Positions 51,535 to 61,302 of a stretch of 64,000 bases of DNA are shown here, one piece after another; position 1 is the stretch's first letter, and every line of letters starts with the position of its first letter. A program made the translations under genes and the position numbers. Source of the stretch: Duganella aceris (GTDB lineage: Bacteria > Pseudomonadota > Gammaproteobacteria > Burkholderiales > Burkholderiaceae_D); the NCBI RefSeq assembly GCF_011090165.1, contig NZ_JAADJT010000003.1:372001-436000 (forward strand), read 5' to 3'. The notes under the pieces were generated by a model, which ran no database searches, had not been told where the DNA came from, and saw only the letters and a program-made list of their open reading frames with translations.

Positions 51535-52197
51535 ATGAATTTCACGCACAACGAGAAAAGCACCGGGAAGAACTTTACAGGCATTACCATTGTCGTTTTG
51601 TTGCACGTCCTGGTTGCTTATGGGATCATCACGGGCTTGGGAACGCGGCTGGTCAGCAAGATGATTGCCCCGGTTGAAACCAAGATCATCGAGGAAGTCA
51701 AACCTCCTCCCCCGAAAGAGCTCCCACCGCCACCACCGCCGCCAGAGATGAAAGCGCCACCACCGCCGTTCATCCCGCCAGTCGAGGTGAATGTGCAGCA
51801 ACCGCCGCCACCGCAAAACGTGATCGCGAATGCGACCAACGTGAAGCCTGCGACGACCGAACTGCAGAAAGCGCCTCCGGCGCCGCCAGCAGCCCCACCT
51901 GGTCCGGCAAAGACCGGTGTGCGGACTGCAGCAGTGGTTGACTTCGGCACTTGCGCCAAGCCTGAATGGCCGAAGTCGTCGCTGCGTAACGAAGAAACCG
52001 GCACGGTAACGCTGTCGTTCTTGATTGCAGCCGATGGCCGCGTCGGCGAATCCAAAGTTGTGAAATCCTCCGGATTCCGCGACCTGGACAAAGCCGCAGT
52101 CGCCGGTATCAGTAAGTGCCGTTTCAAACCGGCCACCGTTGACGGTGTCCCACAAGAAGGCTGGCAGCAGATGCAATACGTCTGGACGCTGGAGTAA
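51535..52197 (+). CDS. tonB: TonB family energy transducer
   Basis: TonB carries proton-motive energy from ExbB/ExbD to outer-membrane receptors. The 220-residue product has one membrane helix (GITIVVLLHVLVAYGIITGL, about 16-35), a Pro-rich periplasmic spacer (residues 58-125, with runs of PPPP) and a C-terminal TonB domain (about 135-220: CAKPEWPKSSLRNEETGTVT, AAVAGISKCRFKPATVDGVP, YVWTLE). The ATG has GGAG 10 bases upstream. A longer frame through TTG is possible but lacks support. The gene leads the exbB-exbD-exbD operon. Confidence 0.94.
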   Translation: MNFTHNEKSTGKNFTGITIVVLLHVLVAYGIITGLGTRLVSKMIAPVETKIIEEVKPPPPKELPPPPPPPEMKAPPPPFIPPVEVNVQQPPPPQNVIANATNVKPATTELQKAPPAPPAAPPGPAKTGVRTAAVVDFGTCAKPEWPKSSLRNEETGTVTLSFLIAADGRVGESKVVKSSGFRDLDKAAVAGISKCRFKPATVDGVPQEGWQQMQYVWTLE

Positions 52198-52276
52198 ACC
52201 GAGGCAGTTGACCGTCTCACTTAGTAATTTTCGTTGTCATTCAGCGATCTGATTATTTTATCAATTTGGAGGAAGC

Positions 52277-53197
52277 ATGTTTAAGAATACCCGTTTGTCC
52301 GCTGTACTGGCCGCTGTGCTGTTTTCCGTGACCGCAGCCACCGCCCTGGTAAGCGCCCCAGCTTTCGCTGACGCGCCAGCCTCGGCAGCCGCTTCGGCAC
52401 CAGCAGCCGCTCCAGCGGATGCGGCGGCAGCACCGGCAGCAGAAGCTCCAGCAGCTCCAGCAGCAGAAGCAGCGCCAGCAGCACACGGCAAAGAAGAAGT
52501 GGAAAATCCATACGGCTTCAGCGCTGTCTGGGACGCAGGTTTCGTATCGCGCGGCACCCTGATCATCCTGTCGATCATGTCGATGGGTTCGTGGTACATC
52601 ATCATCACCAAGCTGATCGACCAGGCTAAAGTGTTCAAGCAATCGAAAGAAGCCACCGCCAAGTTCTGGAAAGCTTCGTCGATCGCTGCTGGTTCGGCTG
52701 CCCTGAAAGAAGGCTCGCCATTCCGCTTCATCGCTGAAACCGGCACCAAGGCCACCGTGCATCACGACGGCGCCCTGCTGGAACAAATCGATCTGTCGAC
52801 CTGGGTGACGATGTCGATCCAGCGCGCTGTCGATAAAGTTCAGTCGCGTCTGCAAGACGGCCTGTCGTTCCTGGCAACCGTGGGTTCGACCTCGCCGTTC
52901 ATCGGTCTGTTCGGTACCGTTTGGGGTATTTACAATGCACTGATCGCCATCGGCATGTCCGGTAACGCATCGATCGACAAAGTCGCAGGTCCAGTGGGTG
53001 AAGCGCTGATCATGACCGCTTTCGGTCTGTTCGTCGCGGTGCCAGCGGTTCTGGGTTACAACTGGCTGGTGCGTCGTAACAAGTCGGCAATGGAAGATGT
53101 CCGTTCGTTCTCGGCCGACGTGCACTCGGTACTGATCTCGGGCGCGATGTCCACCAGCGAAGCTGGCCGTGCCGCCGGCGCTAAAAAGATTGGATAA
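52277..53197 (+). CDS. exbB: ExbB/TolQ/MotA family proton-channel protein ExbB
   Basis: ExbB forms the pentameric proton channel that powers TonB. The 306-residue product has a signal-like N-terminus (MFKNTRLSAVLAAVLFSVTA to APAFA) and an Ala/Pro-rich low-complexity stretch (about 34-73). Three membrane segments include GTLIILSIMSMGSWYIIITK and the conserved FIGLFGTVWGIYNALIAIG with VGEALIMTAFGLFVAVPAVL. GGAGG precedes the ATG. An N-terminal extension of this type is common in betaproteobacterial ExbB. Confidence 0.95.
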   Translation: MFKNTRLSAVLAAVLFSVTAATALVSAPAFADAPASAAASAPAAAPADAAAAPAAEAPAAPAAEAAPAAHGKEEVENPYGFSAVWDAGFVSRGTLIILSIMSMGSWYIIITKLIDQAKVFKQSKEATAKFWKASSIAAGSAALKEGSPFRFIAETGTKATVHHDGALLEQIDLSTWVTMSIQRAVDKVQSRLQDGLSFLATVGSTSPFIGLFGTVWGIYNALIAIGMSGNASIDKVAGPVGEALIMTAFGLFVAVPAVLGYNWLVRRNKSAMEDVRSFSADVHSVLISGAMSTSEAGRAAGAKKIG

Positions 53198-53203
53198 TTA
53201 ATC

Positions 53204-53632
53204 ATGTCGATGTCCGTAGGCTCCGATAGCGGAGACGAAGATCAAGTCATGTCAGAAATCAACACGACGCCCCTGGTGGACATCATGTTGGTTCTGCTGA
53301 TTATCTTCCTGATCACGAGCCCGGTTGTTCTGAAGCTGATCAAGATCAAGCTGCCAGAAGAAACCAACCAGGTTATTCAGACCAAGCCGGAAGATGTCAA
53401 CATCGTTGTAAGCAAAGATGGCGACATCTACTGGAACCAGCGGAAGATGCGCGACGCGAATGAGTTGTTCGACAATCTGAAGGTGGAAGCTGTGAAGTTG
53501 CCTCAGCCGGAAGTGCATGTTCGTGGCGACCAAGAAACACGCTACGAATCCATCGGCAAGGTTATTTACACTACCCAGCGTGCTGGTATTCAGAAGGTCG
53601 GCTTCATCACCGAACCGCCTGATAAGGGTTAA
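53204..53632 (+). CDS. exbD: Biopolymer transporter ExbD (first copy)
   Basis: ExbD works with ExbB in proton-driven TonB energisation. The 142-residue product has a short cytoplasmic N-terminus and a membrane helix with the essential Asp in NTTPLVDIMLVLLIIFLITS. The periplasmic domain contains NIVVSKDGDIYWNQRKM and GIQKVGFITEP. It starts 6 bases after exbB. It is paralogous to the next gene but clearly divergent in sequence. Confidence 0.95.
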   Translation: MSMSVGSDSGDEDQVMSEINTTPLVDIMLVLLIIFLITSPVVLKLIKIKLPEETNQVIQTKPEDVNIVVSKDGDIYWNQRKMRDANELFDNLKVEAVKLPQPEVHVRGDQETRYESIGKVIYTTQRAGIQKVGFITEPPDKG

Positions 53633-53650
53633 TCCCCGACGGTGCATTGT

Positions 53651-53673
53651 GCAGGCCTGTAGTCCGGGCCTGC
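53651..53673 (+). repeat. Small hairpin between the two exbD genes
   Basis: GCAGGCC (53,651-53,657) pairs with GGCCTGC (53,667-53,673). It lies in the 62-base gap between the exbD genes, is followed by CCTTCTT without a strong T run, and may adjust relative expression. Confidence 0.5.
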
Positions 53674-53694
53674 CCTTCTTAAAAGGAAACATCC

Positions 53695-54126
53695 ATGAGT
53701 ATGAATGTCGGCTCCCCAGCTGCAAGTGGCGCGGACCCGGAACCAATGATGGAAATGAATATGACGCCCCTCATCGACGTGATGCTGGTGCTGATTATCA
53801 TGATGATCATTACGATTCCTAAGGCCAATCACTCGGTCAACCTGAACATGCCGGTCGGCACCCCGCCGCCGCCAACGAAGGAACCAGTGGTCATCACGAT
53901 TGACGTCGACTTCGACGGTACGATTCTGTGGGATAACGCTGTCGTACCCGACCGCGGCTCCCTGGAAGCGAAACTGACCGACGTCGCAGCGCAAGCTGAC
54001 CAGCCGGAAGTGCATCTGCGTCCGAACAAGCTGGTGTCGTATAAAGTCGTGGCGGGCGTGATGGCTTCGGCCCAGCGTCTCGGCGTGACCAAGATTGGCC
54101 TGGTCGGCAACGAACAGTTCCAATAA
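53695..54126 (+). CDS. exbD: Biopolymer transporter ExbD (second copy)
   Basis: A second ExbD, 143 residues. The membrane helix carries the essential Asp in NMTPLIDVMLVLIIMMIITI, and the periplasmic part has VVITIDVDFDGTILWDN and RLGVTKIGLVGNEQF. A PPPPTKEP stretch follows the helix. AAAAGGA precedes the ATG. Two ExbD copies after one ExbB suggest a heteromeric complex or assembly with alternative partners. The gene ends 18 bases before a strong hairpin. Confidence 0.95.
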   Translation: MSMNVGSPAASGADPEPMMEMNMTPLIDVMLVLIIMMIITIPKANHSVNLNMPVGTPPPPTKEPVVITIDVDFDGTILWDNAVVPDRGSLEAKLTDVAAQADQPEVHLRPNKLVSYKVVAGVMASAQRLGVTKIGLVGNEQFQ

Positions 54127-54144
54127 TCAGTTCTATGTTCAACG

Positions 54145-54168
54145 ATAGGCAGGACCATTCCTGCCTAT
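54145..54168 (+). terminator. Hairpin after exbD2 (attenuator or terminator)
   Basis: ATAGGCAGGA (54,145-54,154) and TCCTGCCTAT (54,159-54,168) form a perfect 10-bp stem with a CCAT loop. It is followed by TTTCGCATTTT, which has a weak U tract. It may partly stop transcription before the TPR gene. Confidence 0.55.
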
Positions 54169-54196
54169 TTCGCATTTTGAAGAAAGAAAAACACCC

Positions 54197-55420
54197 ATGA
54201 CCAAGTTTCGTCTCGCTCATCTCGGCCTGGTAATGGCCGCTATTGGTTTTACTGCAGCAGCTCCTATGGTTGGTCTTTCGTCGGTCGCTTACGCGGCTGA
54301 AGCGGTGCGTGCTGAAATCGGCAAACCATTGCAGGAAGCGCAGAAACTGGCTGCAGCAGGCAAGAATAAAGAAGCACTGGCCAAATTGCGCGAAACCGAC
54401 TCGGTCGGTGGCAAGACCGCCAACGAATCCTATATCATCGAGCGCACCCGCGCATCGGCCGCGGCCGCCGCAGGCGATAACGACGCCGCCGCCAAAGCCT
54501 TTGAAGCGGTGATCAATTCCGGCAAGCTGTCCGCTGCCGAACAACCCAAATTCACCCAAGCCCTGGCCGGCATCTACTACCGCGCCAAGGACTATCCAAA
54601 AGCCATCACCTGGATCCAGCGCGCGCTGAAAGACAATCCCAACGACGGCCAGATGCATGAACTGCTGATCCAGACCTACTACATCAGCGGCAAGTACGCC
54701 GAAGCGGCCAAGGAACTGCAAGGCACCAAGGGCGCGTCCGAGCAGTCGCTGCAAATGCTGGCCAACATCCAGCTGAAGCAGAACGACAAGGCCGGCTACG
54801 TGCAGACGCTGGAAAAGCTGGCCGGTTCGTATCCGAAGACCAGCTACTGGGCCGACCTGTTGAACCGCGTGTCGGGCAAGCCTGGCTTCTCGTCGGCGCT
54901 GTCGCTGGACGTGCTGCGCCTGCGCCTGGTCAACGGCCTGCTGACCAAGCCCGCCGAATACATGGAGATGAGCCAACTGGCGCTGCAAGTGCAGAACCCG
55001 GCTGAAGCGATGAAGATCATCGACCAGGGCTACAAAAAAGGCGCGCTGGGCACCGGCGCCGACGCCGCCCGTCACCAGCGTCTGAAAGACCTGGCCGTCA
55101 AGACCCAGACCGAGTTCGACGCCAAGCAAGCCGCGCTGGAAGCGGAAGCCGTCAAGAACAAGGACGCCGACGCGCTGGCCAACATGGGCTTCGCGCTGGT
55201 TTCGGCCGGCAAGAACGACAAGGGCCTGGGCCTGCTGGACCAGGCTGTGAAGCTGGGCACCGGCAAGAATCCTGAGGCGATCAAGCTGCACCAGGGCATC
55301 GCCCAGGCGCAAGCCGGCAAGAAGGCCGCCGCGCTGACCACCCTGAAATCGGTCAAAGGCACCGATGGCGCCGCCGACCTGGCGCGCTACTGGACCTTGA
55401 ACATCAACCGCCCGATGTAA
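54197..55420 (+). CDS. Periplasmic tetratricopeptide-repeat protein linked to TonB operon
   Basis: A 407-residue product with a signal peptide ending SVAYAAEAV. It is made of helical repeats including AQKLAAAGKNKEALAKLRE, IYYRAKDYPKAITWIQRALK, TYYISGKYAEAAKELQG and MGFALVSAGKNDKGLGLLDQ. These are TPR-like (about seven units). Such proteins often follow exbBDD operons in betaproteobacteria and may help to couple the system to an outer-membrane receptor or cell-wall partner, but the function is not established. It is closed by a clear terminator. Confidence 0.85.
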   Translation: MTKFRLAHLGLVMAAIGFTAAAPMVGLSSVAYAAEAVRAEIGKPLQEAQKLAAAGKNKEALAKLRETDSVGGKTANESYIIERTRASAAAAAGDNDAAAKAFEAVINSGKLSAAEQPKFTQALAGIYYRAKDYPKAITWIQRALKDNPNDGQMHELLIQTYYISGKYAEAAKELQGTKGASEQSLQMLANIQLKQNDKAGYVQTLEKLAGSYPKTSYWADLLNRVSGKPGFSSALSLDVLRLRLVNGLLTKPAEYMEMSQLALQVQNPAEAMKIIDQGYKKGALGTGADAARHQRLKDLAVKTQTEFDAKQAALEAEAVKNKDADALANMGFALVSAGKNDKGLGLLDQAVKLGTGKNPEAIKLHQGIAQAQAGKKAAALTTLKSVKGTDGAADLARYWTLNINRPM

Positions 55421-55440
55421 TTCGGCGGGAGATGCACGAA

Positions 55441-55475
55441 AGCGCTGTCGGCCCCGGCCGGCAGCGCTTTTTTTT
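55441..55475 (+). terminator. Rho-independent terminator after the TPR gene
   Basis: AGCGCTG (55,441-55,447) pairs with CAGCGCT (55,462-55,468), with further GC pairing inside the loop, followed by eight T (55,468-55,475). It lies 20 bases after the stop codon. Confidence 0.9.
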
Positions 55476-55483
55476 CGCCCCAT

Positions 55484-55543
55484 TCGGTGTCAGTGCCGAC
55501 ATTCGGACACGAGCTCGTGTCCGAATGTCGGCACTGACACCGA
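55484..55543. repeat. Perfect 60-bp palindrome (two 30-base arms, no spacer)
   Basis: The two arms are exactly complementary, centred on GAGCTC (55,511-55,516). The outer sequence begins TCGGTGTCAGTGCCGACATT. It lies between the TPR terminator and ribF and belongs to no gene. It could be a pair of head-to-head REP-like units, a mobile-element trace or a strong bidirectional transcription stop. Confidence 0.95.
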
Positions 55544-55568
55544 TTTTCCTGCTGAGGGGGATTCCCCG

Positions 55569-55574
55569 TATAAT
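55569..55574 (+). promoter_or_regulatory. Probable -10 element for the ribF-ileS-lspA cluster
   Basis: A perfect TATAAT lies 33 bases before the ribF ATG. The best -35 candidate, TTCCTG at 17 bases, is poor. It lies directly after the palindrome. Confidence 0.4.
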
Positions 55575-55606
55575 CCACATTTCGCGATAGTTTTTACCAG
55601 ATTCCC

Positions 55607-56575
55607 ATGAAGGTATTTCGAGGTCTACCCAATGCTGCGGCGCGTGCGCCCTGCGCGCTCACGATCGGCAACTTTGACGGTGTCCACCTCGGCCACCAGG
55701 CATTGCTGGCCCGCGTGCGCACCGCCGCCACCGGCCTCGGGCTGGAAGCGGCCGTGATGACCTTCGAACCGCATCCGCGCGAGTTCTTCGCGCAGAAAGC
55801 CGGCGACCTGTCGAAGGCGCCGCCGCGCATCGCCAACCTGCGCGACAAGCTGCAATCGCTGTCCGACAACGGCATCGACCGCGTCATCGTCGAACATTTC
55901 TCGGCGCCGTTCGCGGCGCTGACGCCGCAGGAATTCACCGAAAAAGTGCTGGTCGAAGGTCTGCACGTCAAATGGCTGATGGTCGGCGACGACTTTTGCT
56001 ACGGCGCGCGCCGCGCCGGCAACGTCGCCATGCTGCTGGAGGCCGGCAAGAAATATGGCTTCCACGTCGAGACCCTGCCGACCGTGATGAACGGCACGAC
56101 CCGCATCTCCTCGTCGGCCGTGCGCGGCGCGCTGGCCGAGGGCGACTTCGCCCACGCCCAGGCGTTGCTGGGCCATCCTTATGCCATCTCCGGTCACGTG
56201 ATCCACGGCCAGAAACTGGGCCGCACGCTGGGCTTTCCGACGCTGAATTTGCGCGTGCCGCACCGCCCGGCGCTGGCCGGCATCTTCATCGTGCAGGTGC
56301 ACGGCCTGGCCGACACGCCGCTGCCGGCCGTCGCCAGCCTGGGCGTGCGTCCGACCGTCGACGACAGCGGCCGCGTGCTGCTGGAGGTGCACGTGTTCGA
56401 CTTCGCGCAGAACTGCTACGGCAAACAGGTGCGGGTCGAATTCCTGCGCAAGATACGCGACGAGGAAAAATACGTCGACCTGCCGACGCTGACCGCCGCC
56501 ATCCACCGCGACGCCGACATCGCCCGCGCCCACTTCGGCATCGCCGACGCCACCGCCGCAACCGACCGAATTTGA
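55607..56575 (+). CDS. ribF: Bifunctional riboflavin kinase / FMN adenylyltransferase RibF
   Basis: RibF makes FMN and then FAD from riboflavin. The 322-residue product has an N-terminal nucleotidyltransferase domain (TIGNFDGVHLGHQALLARVR, VMTFEPHPREFF, VGDDFCYGARRAGN, ISSSAVRGAL). The C-terminal flavokinase domain contains GHVIHGQKLGRTLGFPTLNL, ASLGVRPTVDDSGRVLLEVH and VEFLRKIRDEEKY. The neighbours ileS and lspA are its usual partners in proteobacteria. Confidence 0.97.
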   Translation: MKVFRGLPNAAARAPCALTIGNFDGVHLGHQALLARVRTAATGLGLEAAVMTFEPHPREFFAQKAGDLSKAPPRIANLRDKLQSLSDNGIDRVIVEHFSAPFAALTPQEFTEKVLVEGLHVKWLMVGDDFCYGARRAGNVAMLLEAGKKYGFHVETLPTVMNGTTRISSSAVRGALAEGDFAHAQALLGHPYAISGHVIHGQKLGRTLGFPTLNLRVPHRPALAGIFIVQVHGLADTPLPAVASLGVRPTVDDSGRVLLEVHVFDFAQNCYGKQVRVEFLRKIRDEEKYVDLPTLTAAIHRDADIARAHFGIADATAATDRI

Positions 56576-56638
56576 CCGCGCGATTAAGCTACGCGCGCCG
56601 GCTACACAGAACACCCGAATAAATCACCGAAGAAGACC

Positions 56639-59503
56639 ATGTCCGATAACAAAGCAAAGAAGCCCGTCAGCAAATACCCGGTCAACATGACCGACACCCC
56701 GTTCCCGATGCGCGGCGATATGGCCAAGCGCGAGCCGAACTGGGTCAAGGAATGGCAAGACAAGAAAATCTACGAGCGCGTGCGCAAGGCCGCCGCCGGC
56801 CGTCCGAAATTCATCCTGCACGACGGCCCGCCGTACGCCAACGGCGACATCCACATCGGCCACGCGGTCAACAAGATCCTGAAGGACATGGTGGTCAAAT
56901 CGCGCGGCCTGGCCGGCTACGACGCGCCCTACGTGCCGGGCTGGGATTGCCACGGCATGCCGATCGAGATCCAGATCGAAAAACAGTACGGCAAAAACCT
57001 GCCGACCGCTGAAGTGCTGACCAAGGCCCGCGCCTATGCGCTGGAGCAGGTCGACCGCCAGCGCAAGGACTTCATCCGCCTCGGCGTGCTGGGCGAATGG
57101 CAGAACCCTTACCTGACCATGAACTACTCGAACGAGGCCGACGAACTGCGCGCCCTCGGCAAGATGCTGGAAAAAGGCTATGTGTATCGCGGCCTGAAGC
57201 CGGTCAACTGGTGCTTCGATTGTCAGTCCGCGCTGGCGGAGGCGGAAGTCGAATACCAGGACAAGCGCGATCCGGCGATCGACGTCGGCTTCAAGTTCGC
57301 CGAATTCGACAAGCTGGCGCAGGCCTTCGATCTACCCAAGCTGCCGACCGAGAACGGCTTCATCGTCATCTGGACCACCACGCCATGGACCATCCCATCC
57401 AATCAGGCGCTGAACGTCCATCCGGAACTGAAATACGCGCTGGTGCAAACCGAGCGTGACGGCCAGCCGCTGCTGCTGATCCTGGCGCAGGACCTGGTCG
57501 AATCCTGCCTGGCGCGCTACAAGCTGGAAGGCGTCACCATCGCCACCTGCGAAGGCGCGGCGCTGGGCGGCATCAACTTCCGCCATCCGCTGCACGCCTC
57601 GGACCCGTTCTACGACCGCCTGTCGCCGATGTACCTGGCCGACTACGTGACCGCCGACAGCGGCACCGGCGTGGTCCACTCCGCGCCCGCCTACGGCCTG
57701 GACGACTTCATCTCGTGCAAGGCGCACGGCCTGAAGGACGACCAGATCCTGACCCCGGTGCTGGGCGACGGCAAGTACGCCGAGTCGCTGCCGCTGTTCG
57801 GCGGCATGACCATCTGGGAAGCGTCGAAGCCGGTGTGCGCCGCGCTGAAGGAAGCCGGCGCGCTGTTCGAAGTGAAGATGTTCGACCACAGCTACATGCA
57901 CTGCTGGCGCCACAAGACGCCGATCATCTACCGCGCCACCTCGCAATGGTTCGCCGGCATGGACACGCATCCGAAGGACGGCGGCGCCACGCTGCGCCAG
58001 GCCGCGCTGGCCGGCATCGAGCAGACCGAGTTCTTCCCCGACTGGGGCAAGGCGCGCCTGCACGGCATGATCGCCAACCGTCCGGATTGGACGCTGTCGC
58101 GCCAACGCCAGTGGGGCGTGCCGATGGCCTTCGTGGTCCATAAAGAGACCGGCGAGCTGCATCCGCGCACGCCCGAGCTGCTGGAGCAGGTCGCCCAGCT
58201 GATCGAAAAGAGCGGCATCGACGCCTGGCTGGCGCTGGACCTGAAAGACCTGATCGGCGACGAAGCCGCGATCTACCAGAAGAACAAGGACACGCTGGAC
58301 GTCTGGTTCGACTCCGGCTCGACCCACCAGACCGTGCTGCGCGGCTCGCACAAGGAGCAATCCGCGTTCCCGGCCGACCTGTACCTGGAAGGTTCGGACC
58401 AGCACCGCGGCTGGTTCCACTCCTCGTTGCTGACCTCCTCGATGCTGAACGGCGCCCCGCCGTACAAGGCGCTGCTGACCCACGGCTTCGTGGTCGACGG
58501 TGAAGGCAAGAAGATGTCCAAATCGGTCGGCAACACCGTCGCGCCGCAGGACGTGTGGAACAAGCTGGGCGCCGACATGCTGCGCCTGTGGGTCGCCACC
58601 ACCGACTACACCGGCGAGCTGTCGATCTCCGACGAGATCCTCAAGCGCGTGACCGAAGCCTATCGCCGCATCCGCAACACGCTGCGCTTCCTGCTGGCCA
58701 ACCTGTCGGACTTCGACGCGGCCAAGGACGCGGTGCCGGTCGCCGAGCTGCTGGAGATCGACCGCTATGCGATCGCCGACATGGCGGCGCTGCAGGCGGA
58801 GATCGCCGAGCACTATCTGCGCTACGAGTTCCAGCCGATCTTCTCCAAGCTGCAGAACTTCTGCTCCGAGGACCTGGGCGGCTTCTACCTGGACATCCTG
58901 AAGGACCGCCTGTACACCACCGGGGTCACCTCGCAGTCGCGCCGTTCGGCGCAGACCGCGCTGTGGCACATCACGCAAAGCCTGCTGCGCCTGATGGCGC
59001 CGGCGCTGTCGTTCACGGCGGAGGAAGCGTGGGCGGTGTTCGCCGGCGCCGACGCCTACCAGGCCAGCGACGAGACCATCTTCACGCAGACCTGGTGGCA
59101 GCTGCCGCAACTGGCCGACGCCGAAGCGCTGCTGGCCAAGTACACCGCGCTGCGCGCGGTGCGGGCCGACGTGACCAAGCAGCTGGAAGACCTGCGCACC
59201 TCGGGCGCGATCGGCTCGTCGTTGCAGGCGGAGCTGACCATCAAGGCCGCCGGCGACAAGTACCAGCTGCTGGCCAGCCTGGATGAAGACCTCAAATTCG
59301 TCTTCATCACCTCGCTGGCGAAGGTGGTCGAAGTCGGCAGCGAAGCGGAGGAAGCGGTCGAAGTGGCCGCGTCGGCCGCCGCCAAGTGCGAGCGTTGCTG
59401 GCATTACCGCGCCGACGTCGGCGCGCACGCGGACCATCCTACCCTGTGCGGTCGCTGCTACAGCAACCTGTTTGGTGCGGGCGAAAAACGCAAGTTCGCT
59501 TAA
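56639..59503 (+). CDS. ileS: Isoleucyl-tRNA synthetase
   Basis: IleS charges tRNA-Ile. The 954-residue product has the class I HIGH motif in [20 protein letters not shown], editing-domain motifs ([20 protein letters not shown]), KMSKS in [16 protein letters not shown], and an anticodon-binding region. A C-terminal zinc finger follows, [14 protein letters not shown]...CGRCYSNL. Length and order match the bacterial type 1 enzyme. Upstream is ribF and downstream lspA, the classic cluster. Confidence 0.98.
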   Translation: MSDNKAKKPVSKYPVNMTDTPFPMRGDMAKREPNWVKEWQDKKIYERVRKAAAGRPKFILHDGPPYANGDIHIGHAVNKILKDMVVKSRGLAGYDAPYVPGWDCHGMPIEIQIEKQYGKNLPTAEVLTKARAYALEQVDRQRKDFIRLGVLGEWQNPYLTMNYSNEADELRALGKMLEKGYVYRGLKPVNWCFDCQSALAEAEVEYQDKRDPAIDVGFKFAEFDKLAQAFDLPKLPTENGFIVIWTTTPWTIPSNQALNVHPELKYALVQTERDGQPLLLILAQDLVESCLARYKLEGVTIATCEGAALGGINFRHPLHASDPFYDRLSPMYLADYVTADSGTGVVHSAPAYGLDDFISCKAHGLKDDQILTPVLGDGKYAESLPLFGGMTIWEASKPVCAALKEAGALFEVKMFDHSYMHCWRHKTPIIYRATSQWFAGMDTHPKDGGATLRQAALAGIEQTEFFPDWGKARLHGMIANRPDWTLSRQRQWGVPMAFVVHKETGELHPRTPELLEQVAQLIEKSGIDAWLALDLKDLIGDEAAIYQKNKDTLDVWFDSGSTHQTVLRGSHKEQSAFPADLYLEGSDQHRGWFHSSLLTSSMLNGAPPYKALLTHGFVVDGEGKKMSKSVGNTVAPQDVWNKLGADMLRLWVATTDYTGELSISDEILKRVTEAYRRIRNTLRFLLANLSDFDAAKDAVPVAELLEIDRYAIADMAALQAEIAEHYLRYEFQPIFSKLQNFCSEDLGGFYLDILKDRLYTTGVTSQSRRSAQTALWHITQSLLRLMAPALSFTAEEAWAVFAGADAYQASDETIFTQTWWQLPQLADAEALLAKYTALRAVRADVTKQLEDLRTSGAIGSSLQAELTIKAAGDKYQLLASLDEDLKFVFITSLAKVVEVGSEAEEAVEVAASAAAKCERCWHYRADVGAHADHPTLCGRCYSNLFGAGEKRKFA

Positions 59504-59512
59504 TATATCGTC

Positions 59513-59532
59513 GCTCCCGCGCAAGCGGGAGC
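59513..59532. repeat. Short REP-like hairpin between ileS and lspA
   Basis: GCTCCCGC (59,513-59,520) and GCGGGAGC (59,525-59,532) flank a four-base loop. Flanking bases CGTC...CCT resemble small dispersed hairpins common in betaproteobacterial intergenic DNA. No T tract follows, so it is unlikely to end transcription of this operon. Confidence 0.55.
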
Positions 59533-59556
59533 CCTCAGCGAACCACTTGAAAAAAC

Positions 59557-60060
59557 ATGGCCACTAAAAAAATCTTCCCGACCAAATCCTCGTCGAGTCT
59601 CACGCCGTGGCTGGGCATCGCCGCCATCGTCATCCTGTTCGACCAGCTGTCCAAGATCACCATCACCAAGACCTTCCAGCTGGGCGAGGAGAAGATCATC
59701 ACCTCCTTCTTCAACCTGGTGCTGGCGTATAACAAGGGCGCGGCGTTCAGCTTCCTCAGCAACGCCGGCGGCTGGCAGCGCCACTTCTTCACCGCGATCG
59801 GCATCGGCGCGGCGATCTACATCGTGATCCTGCTGAAAAAGCACGGCGGCCAGCGCATGTTTGCGTGGGCGCTGGCGCTGATCCTGGGCGGCGCGGTCGG
59901 CAACGTCATCGACCGCCTGCTGTACGGCCACGTGGTCGACTTCCTCGACTTCCACTGGAGCGGTTTCGGCCACTTCCCGGCGTTCAACCTCGCCGACTCG
60001 GCGATCTGCATCGGCGCCGCCCTGTTCATCCTGGACGAACTGCGCCGGGTGAACCGTTAA
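59557..60060 (+). CDS. lspA: Lipoprotein signal peptidase LspA
   Basis: LspA removes signal peptides from prolipoproteins after lipidation of the Cys, in the inner membrane. The 167-residue product has four membrane helices. The catalytic Asp motifs are [19 protein letters not shown] and [17 protein letters not shown], and the N-terminal signature is [13 protein letters not shown]. Substrates likely include FlgH and the M48-like lipoprotein in this window. Confidence 0.97.
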   Translation: MATKKIFPTKSSSSLTPWLGIAAIVILFDQLSKITITKTFQLGEEKIITSFFNLVLAYNKGAAFSFLSNAGGWQRHFFTAIGIGAAIYIVILLKKHGGQRMFAWALALILGGAVGNVIDRLLYGHVVDFLDFHWSGFGHFPAFNLADSAICIGAALFILDELRRVNR

Positions 60061-60075
60061 GAACGGAGCATCAAG

Positions 60076-61302
60076 ATGGAACTCACCGGTAAGAAAATCG
60101 TCCTCGGCCTGTCCGGCGGCGTGGCCTGCTACAAGGCGGCGGAACTGTGCCGCGCGCTGACCAAGGCCGGCGCCTCGGTGCAGGTCGTGATGACCGAAGC
60201 CGCGACCCACTTCATCACCGCCGTCACCATGCAGGCCCTGTCGGGCAACAAGGTGTTCAGCAACCAGTGGGACCCGCGCGTCGACAACAACATGGCCCAC
60301 ATCGACGTCACCCGCGACGCCGACGCCATCATCATCGCACCCTGCTCGGCCGACTTCATGTACAAGCTGTCGCACGGCGTCTGCGACGACCTGCTGTCGA
60401 CCATGTGCCTGGCGCGTCCGCGCCTGGTGCCGCTGCTGGTGGCGCCGGCGATGAACGTCGAGATGTGGCAGAACCCCGCCACCCAGCGCAACGCGCAGCA
60501 GCTGCGCGACGACGGCGTGGTCATCTTCGGCCCGGCCGCCGGCGACCAGGCCTGCGGCGAAGTGGGCATGGGCCGCATGCTGGAACCGTCGCAACTGCTC
60601 GAAGAGCTGATCGCCTCGTTCCAGCAGAAGGTCCTGGCGGGCAAGCGCATCCTGATCACCGCCGGCCCGACCTTCGAACCGATCGACCCGGTGCGCGGCA
60701 TCACCAATCTGTCCTCGGGCAAGATGGGCTACGCCGTGGCGCGCGCCGCGCGCGAGGCCGGCGCCGAAGTGGTGCTGGTGTCCGGCCCGACCGCGCTGCC
60801 GGCGCCGTTCGGCGTCACCCGCATCAACGTGCAAAGCGCGGTGCAGATGTACGACGCGGTGATGGCCAACGTCGACCACCAGCACATCTTCATCGCGGTG
60901 GCGGCGGTCGCCGACTGGCGCATCTCCAACGCCAGCGACCAGAAACTGAAGAAGAACCCTGACGGCTCGGTGCCCGACCTGAAGTTCGAGCAGAACCCGG
61001 ACATCCTGGCCACCGTCGCCGCCCGCACCTCGCTGGCCGGACACCCTTACTGCGTCGGCTTCGCCGCCGAATCGGAAAACCTGATCCAGTTCGGCGCCGA
61101 CAAGCGTGAAAAGAAAGGCATCCCGCTGCTGGTGGGGAACATCGGCCACCACACCTTCGGCCAGGACGACAACACCATCATCCTGTTCGATGAAAACGGC
61201 CACACCATCCTGCCGCGCGCCGACAAACTGACGCTGGCGCGCCAGCTGATTTCCGAAATCTCCAAACGCATCTCCAAGCATTCCCTGTTCAGCAAATCAT
61301 GA
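60076..61302 (+). CDS. coaBC: Bifunctional phosphopantothenoylcysteine decarboxylase/synthetase CoaBC
   Basis: CoaBC carries out two steps of coenzyme A synthesis. The 408-residue product has the N-terminal flavin-dependent CoaC domain ([37 protein letters not shown]) and the C-terminal CoaB domain ([49 protein letters not shown]). The dut start overlaps its stop (ATGA). Gap from lspA is 15 bases. Confidence 0.97.
   Translation: MELTGKKIVLGLSGGVACYKAAELCRALTKAGASVQVVMTEAATHFITAVTMQALSGNKVFSNQWDPRVDNNMAHIDVTRDADAIIIAPCSADFMYKLSHGVCDDLLSTMCLARPRLVPLLVAPAMNVEMWQNPATQRNAQQLRDDGVVIFGPAAGDQACGEVGMGRMLEPSQLLEELIASFQQKVLAGKRILITAGPTFEPIDPVRGITNLSSGKMGYAVARAAREAGAEVVLVSGPTALPAPFGVTRINVQSAVQMYDAVMANVDHQHIFIAVAAVADWRISNASDQKLKKNPDGSVPDLKFEQNPDILATVAARTSLAGHPYCVGFAAESENLIQFGADKREKKGIPLLVGNIGHHTFGQDDNTIILFDENGHTILPRADKLTLARQLISEISKRISKHSLFSKS

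Noticed and set aside
52371-52500. Ala/Pro-rich repeat in exbB as a frameshift or assembly fault
   Set aside because: The reading frame stays open with a proper signal before and the ExbB core after; such linkers are usual in this lineage.
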